In this document: piece by piece, positions 34,632 through 43,503 of the stretch
Position numbering within the stretch: the stretch's first letter is position 1
Layout of the letters: each line of letters opens with the position of its first letter
NCBI GenBank assembly: GCA_903929765.1
Contig: CAIYVX010000046.1
Span: 1-43,586, forward strand
DNA: 43,586 nt
From: an uncultured Planctomycetia bacterium
GTDB lineage: Bacteria; Planctomycetota; Phycisphaerae; FEN-1346; JAACEH01
Reading direction: 5' to 3'
Notes under the pieces: generated by a model
Database searches by the model: none
Seen by the model: only the letters and a program-made list of their open reading frames with translations
What the model was told of the DNA's origin: nothing
Translations under genes and position numbers: made by a program

Positions 34632-37298
34632 ATGAGCGAGAACCTCAATACCGACCCGCCCCTGCCCCCCGCCGTCCTGGAAACGCTCCAACGCGCCTTC
34701 GGTCACACCGCTTTTCGCGGCGGCCAGGAATCGGCAGTTCGTTCCATCCTCGCCGGCCGCAGCGTCCTCGCGGTCATGCCCACCGGCAGCGGCAAGTCCC
34801 TTCTCTACCAGTTGCCCGCCCTCCTTTCCGACGGTCTGACCCTGGTCGTCTCGCCCCTGATCGCCCTGATGAAAGACCAGGTGGACGAATTGACGCGCCG
34901 CAAAATCCCGGCCACTTTCATCAACTCCAGCCTCGGCCTCGCCGAACAGCGGGAACGCATCGAGCAATGTCGTCGCGGTCAGATTCGCCTGCTCTACGTC
35001 GCCCCCGAGCGGTTCCGCAGCGAGAGTTTCGTGGCCATGATCCGCCAGGCCCGCATCAGCCGCATGGCCGTCGACGAGGCCCACTGCATCAGCGAATGGG
35101 GCCACGATTTCCGCCCCGATTACCGCCGCCTCAAGGACTTCCGCCAGGCCATGGGCCGGCCGCCCGTCACCGCCCTCACGGCCACGGCCACGCCGCGCGT
35201 CCAGAAGGACATCGTCGAGTCGCTCGGCCTCTCTCCCGCCGAGATTGACGTTCACGTCCACGGTTTCGACCGTCCCAACCTGGCCCTCCGTGTGGTCGAG
35301 GTCGGAAACGACAAAGACAAGAACATCTGGGTCTGCCGCTACGTCCGCGAGCACGCCGGTTGCGGCATCATTTACGTCGGCACGCGGCAGGTCGCCGACG
35401 ATCTGGCCGAAGCCGTCCGGGCCGTCGAGCCGCGCACCGTCGTCTACCACGCCGGCCTCGACCCCGACCAGCGCGTCCGGGCCCAGGAAGAATTTCTCGG
35501 CGGCCGCGCCCGCCTGGCCGTCGCCACGATGGCCTTCGGCATGGGCATCGACAAGCCCGACATCCGCTTCGTCCTGCACTACCATTACCCGGCCTCGGTC
35601 GAACAGTATTACCAGGAGATCGGCCGCGCCGGCCGCGACGGCCAGCCTTCCGAATGCGTTCTGCTCTACTCCTCCTCCGACCGACGTCTCCGCGAATTTT
35701 TCATCGATCTCAGTTACCCCTCGCGCGAACAGGTCCGCAACGTCTACCAGACGCTCACGCAACTTCCTGCCAATCCGATTCTCCTGACCTACCGCGAAAT
35801 CGCCGACCAGTGCGAGGGGCGCCTCAAGGACGGCCAGGTCGGCGCCTCCATCCGCCTCCTCGACGCCGCCGGTGTCACCCGGGTTTTGGCCGAAGACCCG
35901 CCCGCCTGGATTACCATCGACCGGCCCGGCGCCGAGATTCTCCCCAAGCTGCGCGGGCAGAACCAGCGGCCCGTCTTCGAGGCCCTGGCCTCGGCCTTCG
36001 ACCTCGAAACGCCCGGCCGTTACAGTGTGGAACTGTGGCCGCTCGGCCGCGCCGCCGGACTGTCGGACGATCAGGTCCGCCGGGCTTTGGCGGCGCTCGA
36101 CGAGGCCGGCCACCTCCGCTACGAACCTCCGCCGCGCGGCCGGGGCATCGAAAAACTCGTCGATCCCGCGCCGCCCTTTGACCGCGTCGCCATCGATTGG
36201 GCGCGGCACGACAGCCGCCGGCAGATCGAGGAAGAGAAACTCGATGGTATCGAAAACTACATCACCAGCGACGCCTGCCGCCGGTCGACGATTCTCCGCT
36301 ATTTTGGCGAAGAGCCGCGCGACGGCTGCGGCACCTGCGACCGTTGTCGCCAGCCGGCCGCCGCATCACGCTCCGGCGGCGACATCCTGGACCGACGCCC
36401 CGAAATCGCCCGCCCGGTTCTCGTCTGCGTCAGCCACTTGCGTTTTCCTCTTGGCGTCGGCCGCGTCGCCCAGATCGTCACCGGTTCCCGTGATTCCGAC
36501 CTGCTGAGTTGGAAGCTCGACCGCAATCCGTCCTACGCCACCGTCTCCGCCCGCCAGGACGCCGTCAAACCGGTGATCGAACAACTCATCAAGTCTGGCT
36601 ACCTGAAGCGCGATAACGAAGATCCGCGCCGGCCCGTAGTCGCCCTGACCAAACGCGGTCAGGCGGCCGTTGAAAAAATCGAGGCAGCGGGTCTGATGGA
36701 GTCGGGGCGGAAGAAGAAGCAGGGGGTTGAAGTTCAACGTTCCAGGGGGGACAAAGAAACACACACTTCGGCCCCGGCTGTGCCGGGTCTTCATAGTGTG
36801 GCACCCGGAAAGAATAGTGAATCGCCCGGAACAGTACCTGCTCAAACTTCCGCCCGCCCCGGCGCCGGACCCTATCTCGAAGACCTGCTCCGCAACCTCC
36901 TCGTCGCCAAGCCCGACGACGCCAAGCCGATGATCGAGGCCCTGCGGCTCTTCAATCCCCGCCACGTCGCGGCGTGCCTCGAATCTCCCGTTCTGATCGG
37001 TTCGCCGCAGACCCGGGCCAGGGCCTTCTGGATTCTCGGCGAAGTCTGCGGACTGCATGGCCTGAATCTTATCGTCCGCGCCGCCGCCGACCAGGAAGTC
37101 AACGTCCGCCGCCTGGCCGCCTCGGCCCTGGGCAAAGCCGTCGCCGAACAATGTGCCGCCATGCTCCTCTTGAGGCGCGAGGCGGCGGCGGTTCGCCAGG
37201 TGCTTCAGACCCTCGTGGCCGACACCAATCCGCAGGTCAGCCAGTACGCCCGGAAATCTCTGTCCATCCTGCCCGACGATCCAGGTTTGCCGGAGTAA
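34632..37298 (+). CDS. recQ: RecQ-family DNA helicase with C-terminal HEAT-like extension
   Basis: 888 residues from ATG 34632. Helicase core: Walker A PTGSGKS (50-56), DEAH (148-151), TATATPRV, and the QEIGRAGRDG arginine-finger motif. The RQC zinc site follows (CRRSTILRYFGE ... CGTCDRC), then a winged-helix part to about residue 690. Residues about 709-726 are encoded by a palindromic repeat (36756-36807) inside a polar linker. The last 140 residues look like HEAT-type helical repeats (ARAFWILGEVCGL, VRRLAASALGKA) in place of the usual HRDC domain. No ribosome site is clear. Confidence 0.88.
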   Translation: MSENLNTDPPLPPAVLETLQRAFGHTAFRGGQESAVRSILAGRSVLAVMPTGSGKSLLYQLPALLSDGLTLVVSPLIALMKDQVDELTRRKIPATFINSSLGLAEQRERIEQCRRGQIRLLYVAPERFRSESFVAMIRQARISRMAVDEAHCISEWGHDFRPDYRRLKDFRQAMGRPPVTALTATATPRVQKDIVESLGLSPAEIDVHVHGFDRPNLALRVVEVGNDKDKNIWVCRYVREHAGCGIIYVGTRQVADDLAEAVRAVEPRTVVYHAGLDPDQRVRAQEEFLGGRARLAVATMAFGMGIDKPDIRFVLHYHYPASVEQYYQEIGRAGRDGQPSECVLLYSSSDRRLREFFIDLSYPSREQVRNVYQTLTQLPANPILLTYREIADQCEGRLKDGQVGASIRLLDAAGVTRVLAEDPPAWITIDRPGAEILPKLRGQNQRPVFEALASAFDLETPGRYSVELWPLGRAAGLSDDQVRRALAALDEAGHLRYEPPPRGRGIEKLVDPAPPFDRVAIDWARHDSRRQIEEEKLDGIENYITSDACRRSTILRYFGEEPRDGCGTCDRCRQPAAASRSGGDILDRRPEIARPVLVCVSHLRFPLGVGRVAQIVTGSRDSDLLSWKLDRNPSYATVSARQDAVKPVIEQLIKSGYLKRDNEDPRRPVVALTKRGQAAVEKIEAAGLMESGRKKKQGVEVQRSRGDKETHTSAPAVPGLHSVAPGKNSESPGTVPAQTSARPGAGPYLEDLLRNLLVAKPDDAKPMIEALRLFNPRHVAACLESPVLIGSPQTRARAFWILGEVCGLHGLNLIVRAAADQEVNVRRLAASALGKAVAEQCAAMLLLRREAAAVRQVLQTLVADTNPQVSQYARKSLSILPDDPGLPE
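36756..36807. repeat. Palindromic repeat element, copy inside recQ
   Basis: It aligns with 12101-12152 along its whole length: CACACTTCGG, CCCCGGC-tgt-GCCGGG, TCTTCATAGTGTGGCACCCG. The inner stem pair A-T of the intergenic copy is G-C here, keeping the pairing. It is read as codons in the recQ linker without breaking the frame. Confidence 0.75.
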
Positions 37299-37311
37299 TC
37301 GCGAGTGTAAG

Positions 37312-38829
37312 ATGAACGTCCTTTTTGTCAGACCTCCGCGGCACTATTGGCCGCTCCTGTCTCCTGCGGGGGCGTTCTGGCAGCCGCTGGCCTTCGCCTG
37401 CCTGGCGGCAGCGGTGCGACGCGACTTGCCGCGAGCCTCGGTCGGCGTCCTCGACGCCCCGATTCTGAAAATGGGCTGGCGGTCGATTGAAAACGCCTTG
37501 GCGGCCGCGCGGCCCGATGTGGTCTGCATCGGCGATGAAGTCTCGGCCTCGGGCGAGGGCCTGCGCCTGGCCCGCCTCGCACGTTCGCAAAATCCGCGAG
37601 TCTGTATCATCGCCGGTGGACATTTTTTCGGCCCGATGGCGCCGGAAATCATGGCCGATCAGCCCGTAGATTTCATCGTACGCGGCGAGGGCGAGCGCAC
37701 CCTGGTCGCCGTACTCCAGCGGTTGCTCGACGCCGGCTCATGTGACGCCGCCAGGGCAGGGGAGGCGATTTCCGGCGCGGTGTTCCGCGCCGCCGACGGC
37801 CAGATCGTCGATGGTGGCATGCCGGAACTGATTGCCAATCTCGACACGCTGCCGCTGCCCGCCTGGGATCTCCTGCCGATGCCGCTCTATGGTGCCCGTG
37901 CCCGTTCGCATCGCCTGATTGCCACGCTCGAACATTCGCGCGGCTGCGTCGGCTCCTGCTCCTTCTGCAACCTCTGGCGGCAGATGGGTCAGCCCGTCGG
38001 TTCCGGCGACAACGTCCGCCCGCTCTATCGCACCAAAAGCCCCGAACGCTCCTTCGAGGAGGTCCGGCTGCTCTACGAAAAATTCGGCCGGCGGACTTTC
38101 TGTTGGACCGATCCGACCTGGAACGGTTCGCCCGAATGGACCGACCGGTTCTGCGACTTGATCCTGGACTGGGGCCGGCCGATTGAGATGGTGGCCTGGC
38201 TGCGGGCCGACGGCGTCGTCCGCGATGCGGCCTCGCGCCTGCTCGACAAACAGGTCGCCGCGGGCCTGCGGCGCGTGATGATCGGCCTGGAGCGGCCGTC
38301 GGAGGCAGAGTTGGCGACCCTGGGCAAGTGCGGCTGCGGGCCGGAAGTTTCGAGCCGAGCGCTGGAACTTCTCGGCGGTTATTCACAGGTTTACACCATC
38401 GCCTCGCTCCTGTTCGGCCTGCCCGACGAGTCGCCCGAATCGGCCGCGGCGCTGGTCCGCTACGCCGGCCTGGCCGACGCCACGTTGCTGCTGCCCTTGA
38501 CGCCCAATCCCGGCACGCCCGAGTGGCGGGCGGCGCGGCAGGCGGGCGATCTCGATTGCACCGACTATTCGCAGTACAATTTCCTCAACCCGGTCCTCCG
38601 TACGCGCCGCTATTCCGTCGCCCAGGTCCGGCGACTCTACGGCCGGACGCTGGCCCGCTATTCGCTGCGCCGCGTCGGCTTTTGGTTGCGTCAGTTCTTC
38701 CGGCCGACGAATCGGGTTAGGGCGGGCCTCGACGTGCGGCTCGGCTGGCGGGCGGCGCGGCTGGCCGCCAAAGGACTCTTTTCTCGCGGGCCGATTCTCG
38801 AAGCCCGTCCGAATTGGTATGATGACTGA
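37312..38829 (+). CDS. B12-binding-type radical SAM protein
   Basis: 505 residues of the BchE/HpnJ-like class. The N-terminal Rossmann region is B12-binding-like (MNVLFVRPPR, then a GDEVSASGEG stretch, IIAGGHFFGPMA, VRGEGERT), but the DxHxxG cobalamin-ligand motif is not evident. Radical SAM cluster motif SRGCVGSCSFC near 207-217, then GLERPSEAEL. The C-terminus has basic, amphipathic segments. Members modify hopanoids, tetrapyrroles or lipids. It starts 13 bp after the recQ stop. Confidence 0.85.
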   Translation: MNVLFVRPPRHYWPLLSPAGAFWQPLAFACLAAAVRRDLPRASVGVLDAPILKMGWRSIENALAAARPDVVCIGDEVSASGEGLRLARLARSQNPRVCIIAGGHFFGPMAPEIMADQPVDFIVRGEGERTLVAVLQRLLDAGSCDAARAGEAISGAVFRAADGQIVDGGMPELIANLDTLPLPAWDLLPMPLYGARARSHRLIATLEHSRGCVGSCSFCNLWRQMGQPVGSGDNVRPLYRTKSPERSFEEVRLLYEKFGRRTFCWTDPTWNGSPEWTDRFCDLILDWGRPIEMVAWLRADGVVRDAASRLLDKQVAAGLRRVMIGLERPSEAELATLGKCGCGPEVSSRALELLGGYSQVYTIASLLFGLPDESPESAAALVRYAGLADATLLLPLTPNPGTPEWRAARQAGDLDCTDYSQYNFLNPVLRTRRYSVAQVRRLYGRTLARYSLRRVGFWLRQFFRPTNRVRAGLDVRLGWRAARLAAKGLFSRGPILEARPNWYDD

Positions 38830-38870
38830 ACGGGTCTAAATCCACAGTAACCATAAACAGGAGAAAGTCC

Positions 38871-40130
38871 ATGACGGCGAAAAAGACGACGGCTCTGGCG
38901 GTGTTGCTGTTGGTGAGTGTGGTGGCCTACCTCCTGGCCTGCTCCCAGGCTACTTGGTCGCCAGACGGAAAGCGGATTGCGTTTGTGGATCAGTATGGCG
39001 ATCATGAGTGGATACTTTCGGTCTGGGATACCGAGGCGGCGACACTCCACCGGCTGCTGAAATCGACGACCGGAATGGGACCGCCGTCCTGGTCGCCCGA
39101 CGGCAAGCAATTGGCCGTGGTGAACTTCACCGACCTCAAGACACCGGAAAATGGCGATGCCGGACATGCTTTCCGGCTTTATCTGGTGAGTCCAACCGAT
39201 GGCACGCCGCGGCTCTTGGGCGAGACGAACGGACCGGCGGCAAAACCATCGGACAAGAGCATATTCGAACCTTGTCCGCAGTGGACCGAAGGTGGCAAAA
39301 TGATCGCCTGGCCGATCCCCCAGACATCGCAAGTGCGGTTGGTGGATGTCGAATCCGGTCGGGTGGTGAAAATAATCGACAATGCACTCGACCCTGTGAT
39401 TTCGCCATCGCGGAAACTTATGGCTATGTTGGAACCTGCGGATAGCAAGTCGGGTTATGTGGCGGTCATGGACTTGGAAAAAATGGAACGGCGAACAATA
39501 CTGCGAATGCCGACGGCCGAGTTCCGGGTCAAAGCGACAGAGGCACTGACTTGGTCGCCGGATTCGTCGCAAATTCTCATTGCGGGGTATCCGATGAAGA
39601 AGGCCGAGACACCCCAAAACGAAGCGGAACAGTGGGTTGCAGACGAGACCTGTTCGATCTGGACGGTGACGGTGAGCGACGGCAAGGTCGCTCCTCTTGG
39701 CAAGCAACTTCCAGGCGAGGTCAGTTCGCTCGACTGGGCACTCAAAGGCGGGCATATCGCCATGACCATGAAGGTCAAGGCTTCGCAGGGCGATAAAGGG
39801 AATAGTGAGCACAACGGCGTTTGGCTGATGAAGGCGGACGGGACAGAACTGAGGCGCATTGATCCTACCCGAGGCGAAAAGGACCTGGCTATATTCCCAA
39901 CCTTTTCGCCGGATGGGTCGCGGCTCACTTATCGCCTCATGCAGGACAAAGACCAGGATCCAGGGATGACGGTCCTTATTTATGACCTCGCGACGGGGAA
40001 GGAAAAGTCATTTTATTCGGAGGCGGGGCAGAAGATGCTGCCTGAGTTTAACCCGCCCGCCGTGAGCGACACATCGGCCGCGTCGGCTATGTCGGCCACT
40101 TCGGCCGCTTCCGCCGCGCCGGCGAAGTGA
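38871..40130 (+). CDS. WD40-like beta-propeller lipoprotein (PD40 repeats)
   Basis: 419 residues. The signal peptide ends in lipobox LLAC (Cys about 24). Repeated WSPDGK-type blades (TWSPDGKRIAFV, SWSPDGKQLAVV, TWSPDSSQILIA, TFSPDGSRLTYR) identify TolB-type PD40 propeller repeats. AGGAGA precedes the ATG. The C-terminal 20 residues are a Ser/Ala-rich run written by TCGGCC-like microrepeats (about 40073-40125). It is likely an envelope binding protein; partners unknown. Confidence 0.85.
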   Translation: MTAKKTTALAVLLLVSVVAYLLACSQATWSPDGKRIAFVDQYGDHEWILSVWDTEAATLHRLLKSTTGMGPPSWSPDGKQLAVVNFTDLKTPENGDAGHAFRLYLVSPTDGTPRLLGETNGPAAKPSDKSIFEPCPQWTEGGKMIAWPIPQTSQVRLVDVESGRVVKIIDNALDPVISPSRKLMAMLEPADSKSGYVAVMDLEKMERRTILRMPTAEFRVKATEALTWSPDSSQILIAGYPMKKAETPQNEAEQWVADETCSIWTVTVSDGKVAPLGKQLPGEVSSLDWALKGGHIAMTMKVKASQGDKGNSEHNGVWLMKADGTELRRIDPTRGEKDLAIFPTFSPDGSRLTYRLMQDKDQDPGMTVLIYDLATGKEKSFYSEAGQKMLPEFNPPAVSDTSAASAMSATSAASAAPAK

Positions 40131-40143
40131 CTTTGAGAAAAAA

Positions 40144-40761
40144 ATGCTTGAGAGTTTCTTCTCTCATTTCTGTCACCAGTCGCCCGACCGGAGTTTCTGG
40201 ATCGCCGGACAGGCATTGCCGTTCTGCCAGCGCTGCGCCGGCTTCTACGCCGGGGCCGTGACGGCGGCGATGTTTTTCGCCAGTTTCGGTCGCCGCCAGC
40301 GCGGTTTGGCCCCGATGTGGCTCATCGTTCTCAATGTGCTTTTCGTCCTGGCCATGGGCGTCTTCGGCTTTTCGCTCATCGAACAACCGCCGCTTGGCCG
40401 CTACGCCACCGGCGCTGCTTTTGGCAGCGCCATCGTCATCCTTTCCTGGCCGTTCGTCCTGGCGCGGCTCGCGGCCTGCAAACTCGCCGCCTGGAGCGCC
40501 GCCGATCAGGTCCGCTACTTCGTTTTTCTGGCGGCGCTCGCCGACCTCCCATTCGTGGCAGCGCGATGCGACTCTGCTGCCGTGCGTATCGCCTGGAGTA
40601 TAATCGGAATAGTCGGCCTGGCCCTGGCCCTCGCCCTGCCCAACCTGTTGGCGGCGCAACTTCTGTTGCGTGTCTCCCTGGATCACCGCCGCCGAGCCGC
40701 CACCGTCCTGGTTGCCGCAGCGCTCGTGGCCGGCGAACTGGTTCTGATTTCAGTCTGGTGA
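40144..40761 (+). CDS. DUF2085-family membrane protein
   Basis: 205 residues with about five hydrophobic helices. CHQSPDRSF (Cys10) near the N-terminus and PFCQRCAGFYAG (CxxC near 28-31) are the DUF2085 signature. Function unknown; the conserved Cys/His set suggests metal or redox chemistry at the membrane surface. It follows the lipoprotein gene by 13 bp. Confidence 0.85.
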   Translation: MLESFFSHFCHQSPDRSFWIAGQALPFCQRCAGFYAGAVTAAMFFASFGRRQRGLAPMWLIVLNVLFVLAMGVFGFSLIEQPPLGRYATGAAFGSAIVILSWPFVLARLAACKLAAWSAADQVRYFVFLAALADLPFVAARCDSAAVRIAWSIIGIVGLALALALPNLLAAQLLLRVSLDHRRRAATVLVAAALVAGELVLISVW

Positions 40762-40791
40762 CGCCCGTGATCGGGCCGTGAAAGGTTACTT

Positions 40792-40995
40792 ATGAATGAT
40801 TCGCCGATTACCGAACGCGACCGCCGCCGCGCTGCCGCCTGTCTGAAATGTCCGGTTTGCCGCCGCGCCCGCGTCCGCCAGCGCGGCCTGGCTTTCTGGT
40901 TCGTCAAAAAAGTCGAGGGCCGACTTTGCCCCAACTGCATCGCCTACGAAAAGGTCTATGGCCGCAAGCCCCACGAACCGCTTCCGCCGGCCTAA
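40792..40995 (+). CDS. Small zinc-ribbon protein
   Basis: 67 residues with CPVC near 20-23 and CPNC near 46-49, a compact four-cysteine zinc-ribbon. Basic in between (RRARVRQRG). Function unknown; it could bind nucleic acid. It is 30 bp after the DUF2085 gene and its last 4 bp overlap the convergent umuC. Confidence 0.7.
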   Translation: MNDSPITERDRRRAAACLKCPVCRRARVRQRGLAFWFVKKVEGRLCPNCIAYEKVYGRKPHEPLPPA

Positions 40996-42254
40996 CCCCG
41001 ACACGAAGCCCGCAGCAATTCCTGCCAGCAGGTGGTGTAGCGCGGCGAGTGATGTTCCCGCCGCATCTGCCAATCCTGGCCAAATCCGCACGAAGCCGCG
41101 TGGACCGTATCGTCGCCCAACCGCCCGTTGATGTGGTCCAGGGCCGCCATCAGCCGCCGGGACCGCTCGCGGTCCGCCGTCTCGAACAGCGTCAACTGTA
41201 CGGCGTCGGCTCGCGACAACTCGGTGAGCGTGACGCCGGCTTTCTTGTAGACGTGGCCTGGCCGGAAGAGACGTTCCAGAATGGCCACGGCCCGCCCCAG
41301 GAGCAGGGGGGTGTCGGCGGTCGGTTCCTGAAGTTTGACGCCGTCCGAGCCGCAGTGCTGCGGCTGATCCGGCCGAAACCGGTTGGTGAGAATGAACACG
41401 CTCACCCGCCCGGCCACGGCCCCGGCCTGCCGGAGTTTCTCGGCCGCCGTCGACAGGTGAACCGAGACCGCCGCCCGCAACTCGTCCAGCGACTCGACCG
41501 GTTTGCTGAACGAGCGCGACCGCACAATCGACTGCGGCAAGGGCACGCCCTGCACCAACGGCAAACTCGCTATGCCACGCAGTTCCATCGCGGTCCGCAC
41601 GCCGCCGACGGTCATCACGCGACGAATCCAAGCCGGGTCGGTGTCACGCAATTGTCGGGCGGTCGAGAGGCCCGACGCCTGAAGCTTCCGGGCGTATTGC
41701 GGGCCGACGCCCCAAACCTCTCCCACGGCGGTCGCCTCCAGAGCTCGCTCGATTTCCGCCGCCTCGGCCAGCAGCACCACGCCCTCGGGCGACTTCTTGG
41801 CCAGATGTCCCGCCACCTTGGCCAAAGTCTTGGTCGAGGCCAGGCCGATGGACACCGGGATGCCCGTCCACCGCAGGACCGTGCGGCGAATCTCGCGCCC
41901 GTAAGCGGCCAGGTCGCGGCCACGGAAACCGTCCAAATCGAGAAACGCCTCGTCGATGGAATAAATTTCCAGGTCCGGCGAAAACCGGGCCAGCGTGGCC
42001 ATCACCCGCCGCGACATGTCCCCGTACAGAGAATAGTTGGACGAGCGCACCACCACGCCGTGGCGCCGCACCAGGGCGGCGATCTGGAACAGCGGCCGCC
42101 CGCGCACCAGGCCGAGGGCCTTGGCCTCCGCCGACAGGGCTACCACGCAACCATCGTTATTTGATAAGACAATTACGGGCCGCCCCAGCAGCGCCGGGTC
42201 GAAGACCCGCTCGCACGAAACATAGAAACTGTTGCAATCGACCAGTGCAATCAT
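40992..42254 (-). CDS. umuC: DNA polymerase V catalytic subunit
   Basis: Y-family translesion polymerase of 420 residues. [20 protein letters not shown] start, [10 protein letters not shown] catalytic acids near 99-108, helix-hairpin-helix ([16 protein letters not shown]), the thumb and little finger, and the UmuC-type C-terminal region. It is intact. It is second in a umuD-umuC operon, with 5 bp between the genes. It is normally induced by DNA damage and active with UmuD'. Confidence 0.93.
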   Translation of the reverse strand: MIALVDCNSFYVSCERVFDPALLGRPVIVLSNNDGCVVALSAEAKALGLVRGRPLFQIAALVRRHGVVVRSSNYSLYGDMSRRVMATLARFSPDLEIYSIDEAFLDLDGFRGRDLAAYGREIRRTVLRWTGIPVSIGLASTKTLAKVAGHLAKKSPEGVVLLAEAAEIERALEATAVGEVWGVGPQYARKLQASGLSTARQLRDTDPAWIRRVMTVGGVRTAMELRGIASLPLVQGVPLPQSIVRSRSFSKPVESLDELRAAVSVHLSTAAEKLRQAGAVAGRVSVFILTNRFRPDQPQHCGSDGVKLQEPTADTPLLLGRAVAILERLFRPGHVYKKAGVTLTELSRADAVQLTLFETADRERSRRLMAALDHINGRLGDDTVHAASCGFGQDWQMRREHHSPRYTTCWQELLRASCRG

Positions 42255-42259
42255 GGCTC

Positions 42260-42697
42260 TTAGTATAAGCGGTGGATGACGTAGCGGCAGACGCCCCAGA
42301 TCTGCAGCCCCGTCTCGCGGTTGACCTCCAGCGGTTGGTAGGCCTCGTTTTCGGGCAACAGCAGCAACCGGTCGCCGCGGCGCCCGAGACGCTTGACCGT
42401 GGTTTCGCCGTGGACCACCGCGATGACGATGCTGCCGCTCTGGGGTTCGACGGAGCGGTCGACGATCAGGAGGTCGCCGTCGTGAATGCCCGCGTTGATC
42501 ATCGATTGGCCGCTTACGCGGACGAAGAACGTGGCCGGCGGGTTGGCGATCAGATGCTCGTTGAGGTCCAACTGGCCCTCGATGTAATCGTCAGCCGGCG
42601 AGGGAAAGCCCGCCTCGGCCCTGGCGGCATAAAAGGTCAGGGCTTGCCGCGGCGGCGTCGACGCCGGTGCCTGGATGACAGCTATTTTCGTGGCCAT
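42260..42697 (-). CDS. umuD: DNA polymerase V accessory protein, LexA-like self-cleaving
   Basis: 145 residues from ATG 42697. Peptidase S24 features: cleavage dipeptide Ala29-Gly30 in AEAGFPSP, catalytic Ser65 in SGQSM and Lys102 in TTVKRL. RecA-stimulated self-cleavage would yield UmuD' for UmuC. An ATG at 42715 is also in frame, but the -10 box TATAAT lies between the two, so the shorter form is favoured; the predicted mRNA then begins at the start codon itself. Confidence 0.92.
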   Translation of the reverse strand: MATKIAVIQAPASTPPRQALTFYAARAEAGFPSPADDYIEGQLDLNEHLIANPPATFFVRVSGQSMINAGIHDGDLLIVDRSVEPQSGSIVIAVVHGETTVKRLGRRGDRLLLLPENEAYQPLEVNRETGLQIWGVCRYVIHRLY

Positions 42698-42703
42698 GAC
42701 GGC

Positions 42704-42732
42704 ATTATATCTCATAGCCTAACAAAAACCAA
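42704..42732 (-). promoter_or_regulatory. umuDC promoter, predicted leaderless
   Basis: Minus strand TTGGTT (42732-42727), a 17-bp spacer and perfect TATAAT (42709-42704). Counting 7 nt on puts the transcription start at about 42697, the A of the umuD ATG. No ribosome site is visible upstream. Confidence 0.6.
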
Positions 42733-42760
42733 ACTTATTCCAACGCCGGGTAAATTGCTC

Positions 42761-42799
42761 GCCGTAATTACGACAGTAATTGCACGCAGTAGTTGCAGA
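42761..42799. repeat. Three 13-bp direct repeats upstream of umuDC
   Basis: GCCGTAATTACGA, CAGTAATTGCACG, CAGTAGTTGCAGA lie head to tail. The last two share 10 of 13 bases, and the first keeps the GTAATT core. They sit about 30 bp upstream of the -35 box, a place for a damage-responsive or other regulator. It does not look like the CTG-N10-CAG or GAAC-N4-GTTC LexA boxes. Confidence 0.55.
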
Positions 42800-43082
42800 T
42801 CTGCTTGACTGTCACGCATCCCTCGGCTACAGTATGTGTTCTAGGTTGACATCAACTGTGCTGGTCTGGGACAACCCGGTAGCCCCGTAGAGTAGTGGCG
42901 GTGTGGTTTTCCAAGACTCCTGAAAAATGTATCGCGATGAGTTTCTTGATAATAGTTTAGCTTTCGCCGAGCATTTTTGGGGCATAACGGGCTCTGTGGT
43001 TTTCGTCAGCGCAAGAATATGTTTTTGATGGCCTTCTGATCGGCGACGTAACTGTTTGTTGCATAAGTAGTAGTGGTTGTGT
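42800..43082. other. Gene-free stretch before tRNA-Ser
   Basis: No supportable gene, and the composition is closer to even than in the flanking genes. TTGACA at 42846-42851 has no matching -10 box at the usual distance. I could not identify the tRNA-Ser promoter. Confidence 0.4.
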
Positions 43083-43172
43083 GGAGAGGTGCCAGAGCGG
43101 TCGAATGGGCCGGTTTCGAAAACCGGTGAGCCCATTAGGGTTCCGGGGGTTCGAATCCCTCCCTCTCCGCCA
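43083..43172 (+). tRNA. tRNA-Ser (anticodon CGA)
   Basis: 90 nt with encoded CCA. Acceptor GGAGAGG/CCTCTCC, anticodon stem CCGGT/ACCGG around TTCGAAA (anticodon CGA), a long variable arm as expected for serine tRNA, and T arm GGGGG-TTCGAAT-CCCTC-like. It reads UCG. An inverted repeat and an IS256 fragment follow downstream, so its 3' end may be an integration neighbourhood. Confidence 0.93.
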
Positions 43173-43182
43173 TATATATTAC

Positions 43183-43225
43183 TAGACTACTATGTATGAG
43201 ATATATGTCATATATGTGTAGTCTA
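43183..43225. repeat. AT-rich inverted repeat downstream of tRNA-Ser
   Basis: TAGACTAC (43183-43190) and GTAGTCTA (43218-43225) are exact inverses around an alternating AT-rich core with ATATATG..CATATAT symmetry. It may end the tRNA transcript or mark an insertion junction. From 43226 to 43503 I see no gene. Confidence 0.6.
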
Positions 43226-43503
43226 TGTGTGTGTTTGTGTTGTCTGGTTCTTTGTTCCTTGTCCGGTGAAGGCCCCTTGGCGCTCCGGTTCGCAAAACCC
43301 CCTTCCCTGCGGCCGACGTCGAGCAGCCGCTGGAACTCTCGGGCCGGACGTCGGGAAACAGCATTGTGCTTCCTTCTGGTGACCTCATTTGTTACTCCAG
43401 TTATAATCGGTTAGAGTACGCAATTGCAGCGACCGATGGCGCTGGTGGCAAAGCAACTTTTTTTCTGTAAATTCATTTCCGGGCCGTCTCTCGTAACAGT
43501 GGC

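Noticed and set aside
34542-36209. Long open frame (555 codons) on the minus strand
   Set aside because: It is the antisense shadow of recQ in GC-rich DNA and has no recognisable domain.
42827-43135. Minus-strand frame of 102 codons next to tRNA-Ser
   Set aside because: It runs into the tRNA gene and has no motif or ribosome site.
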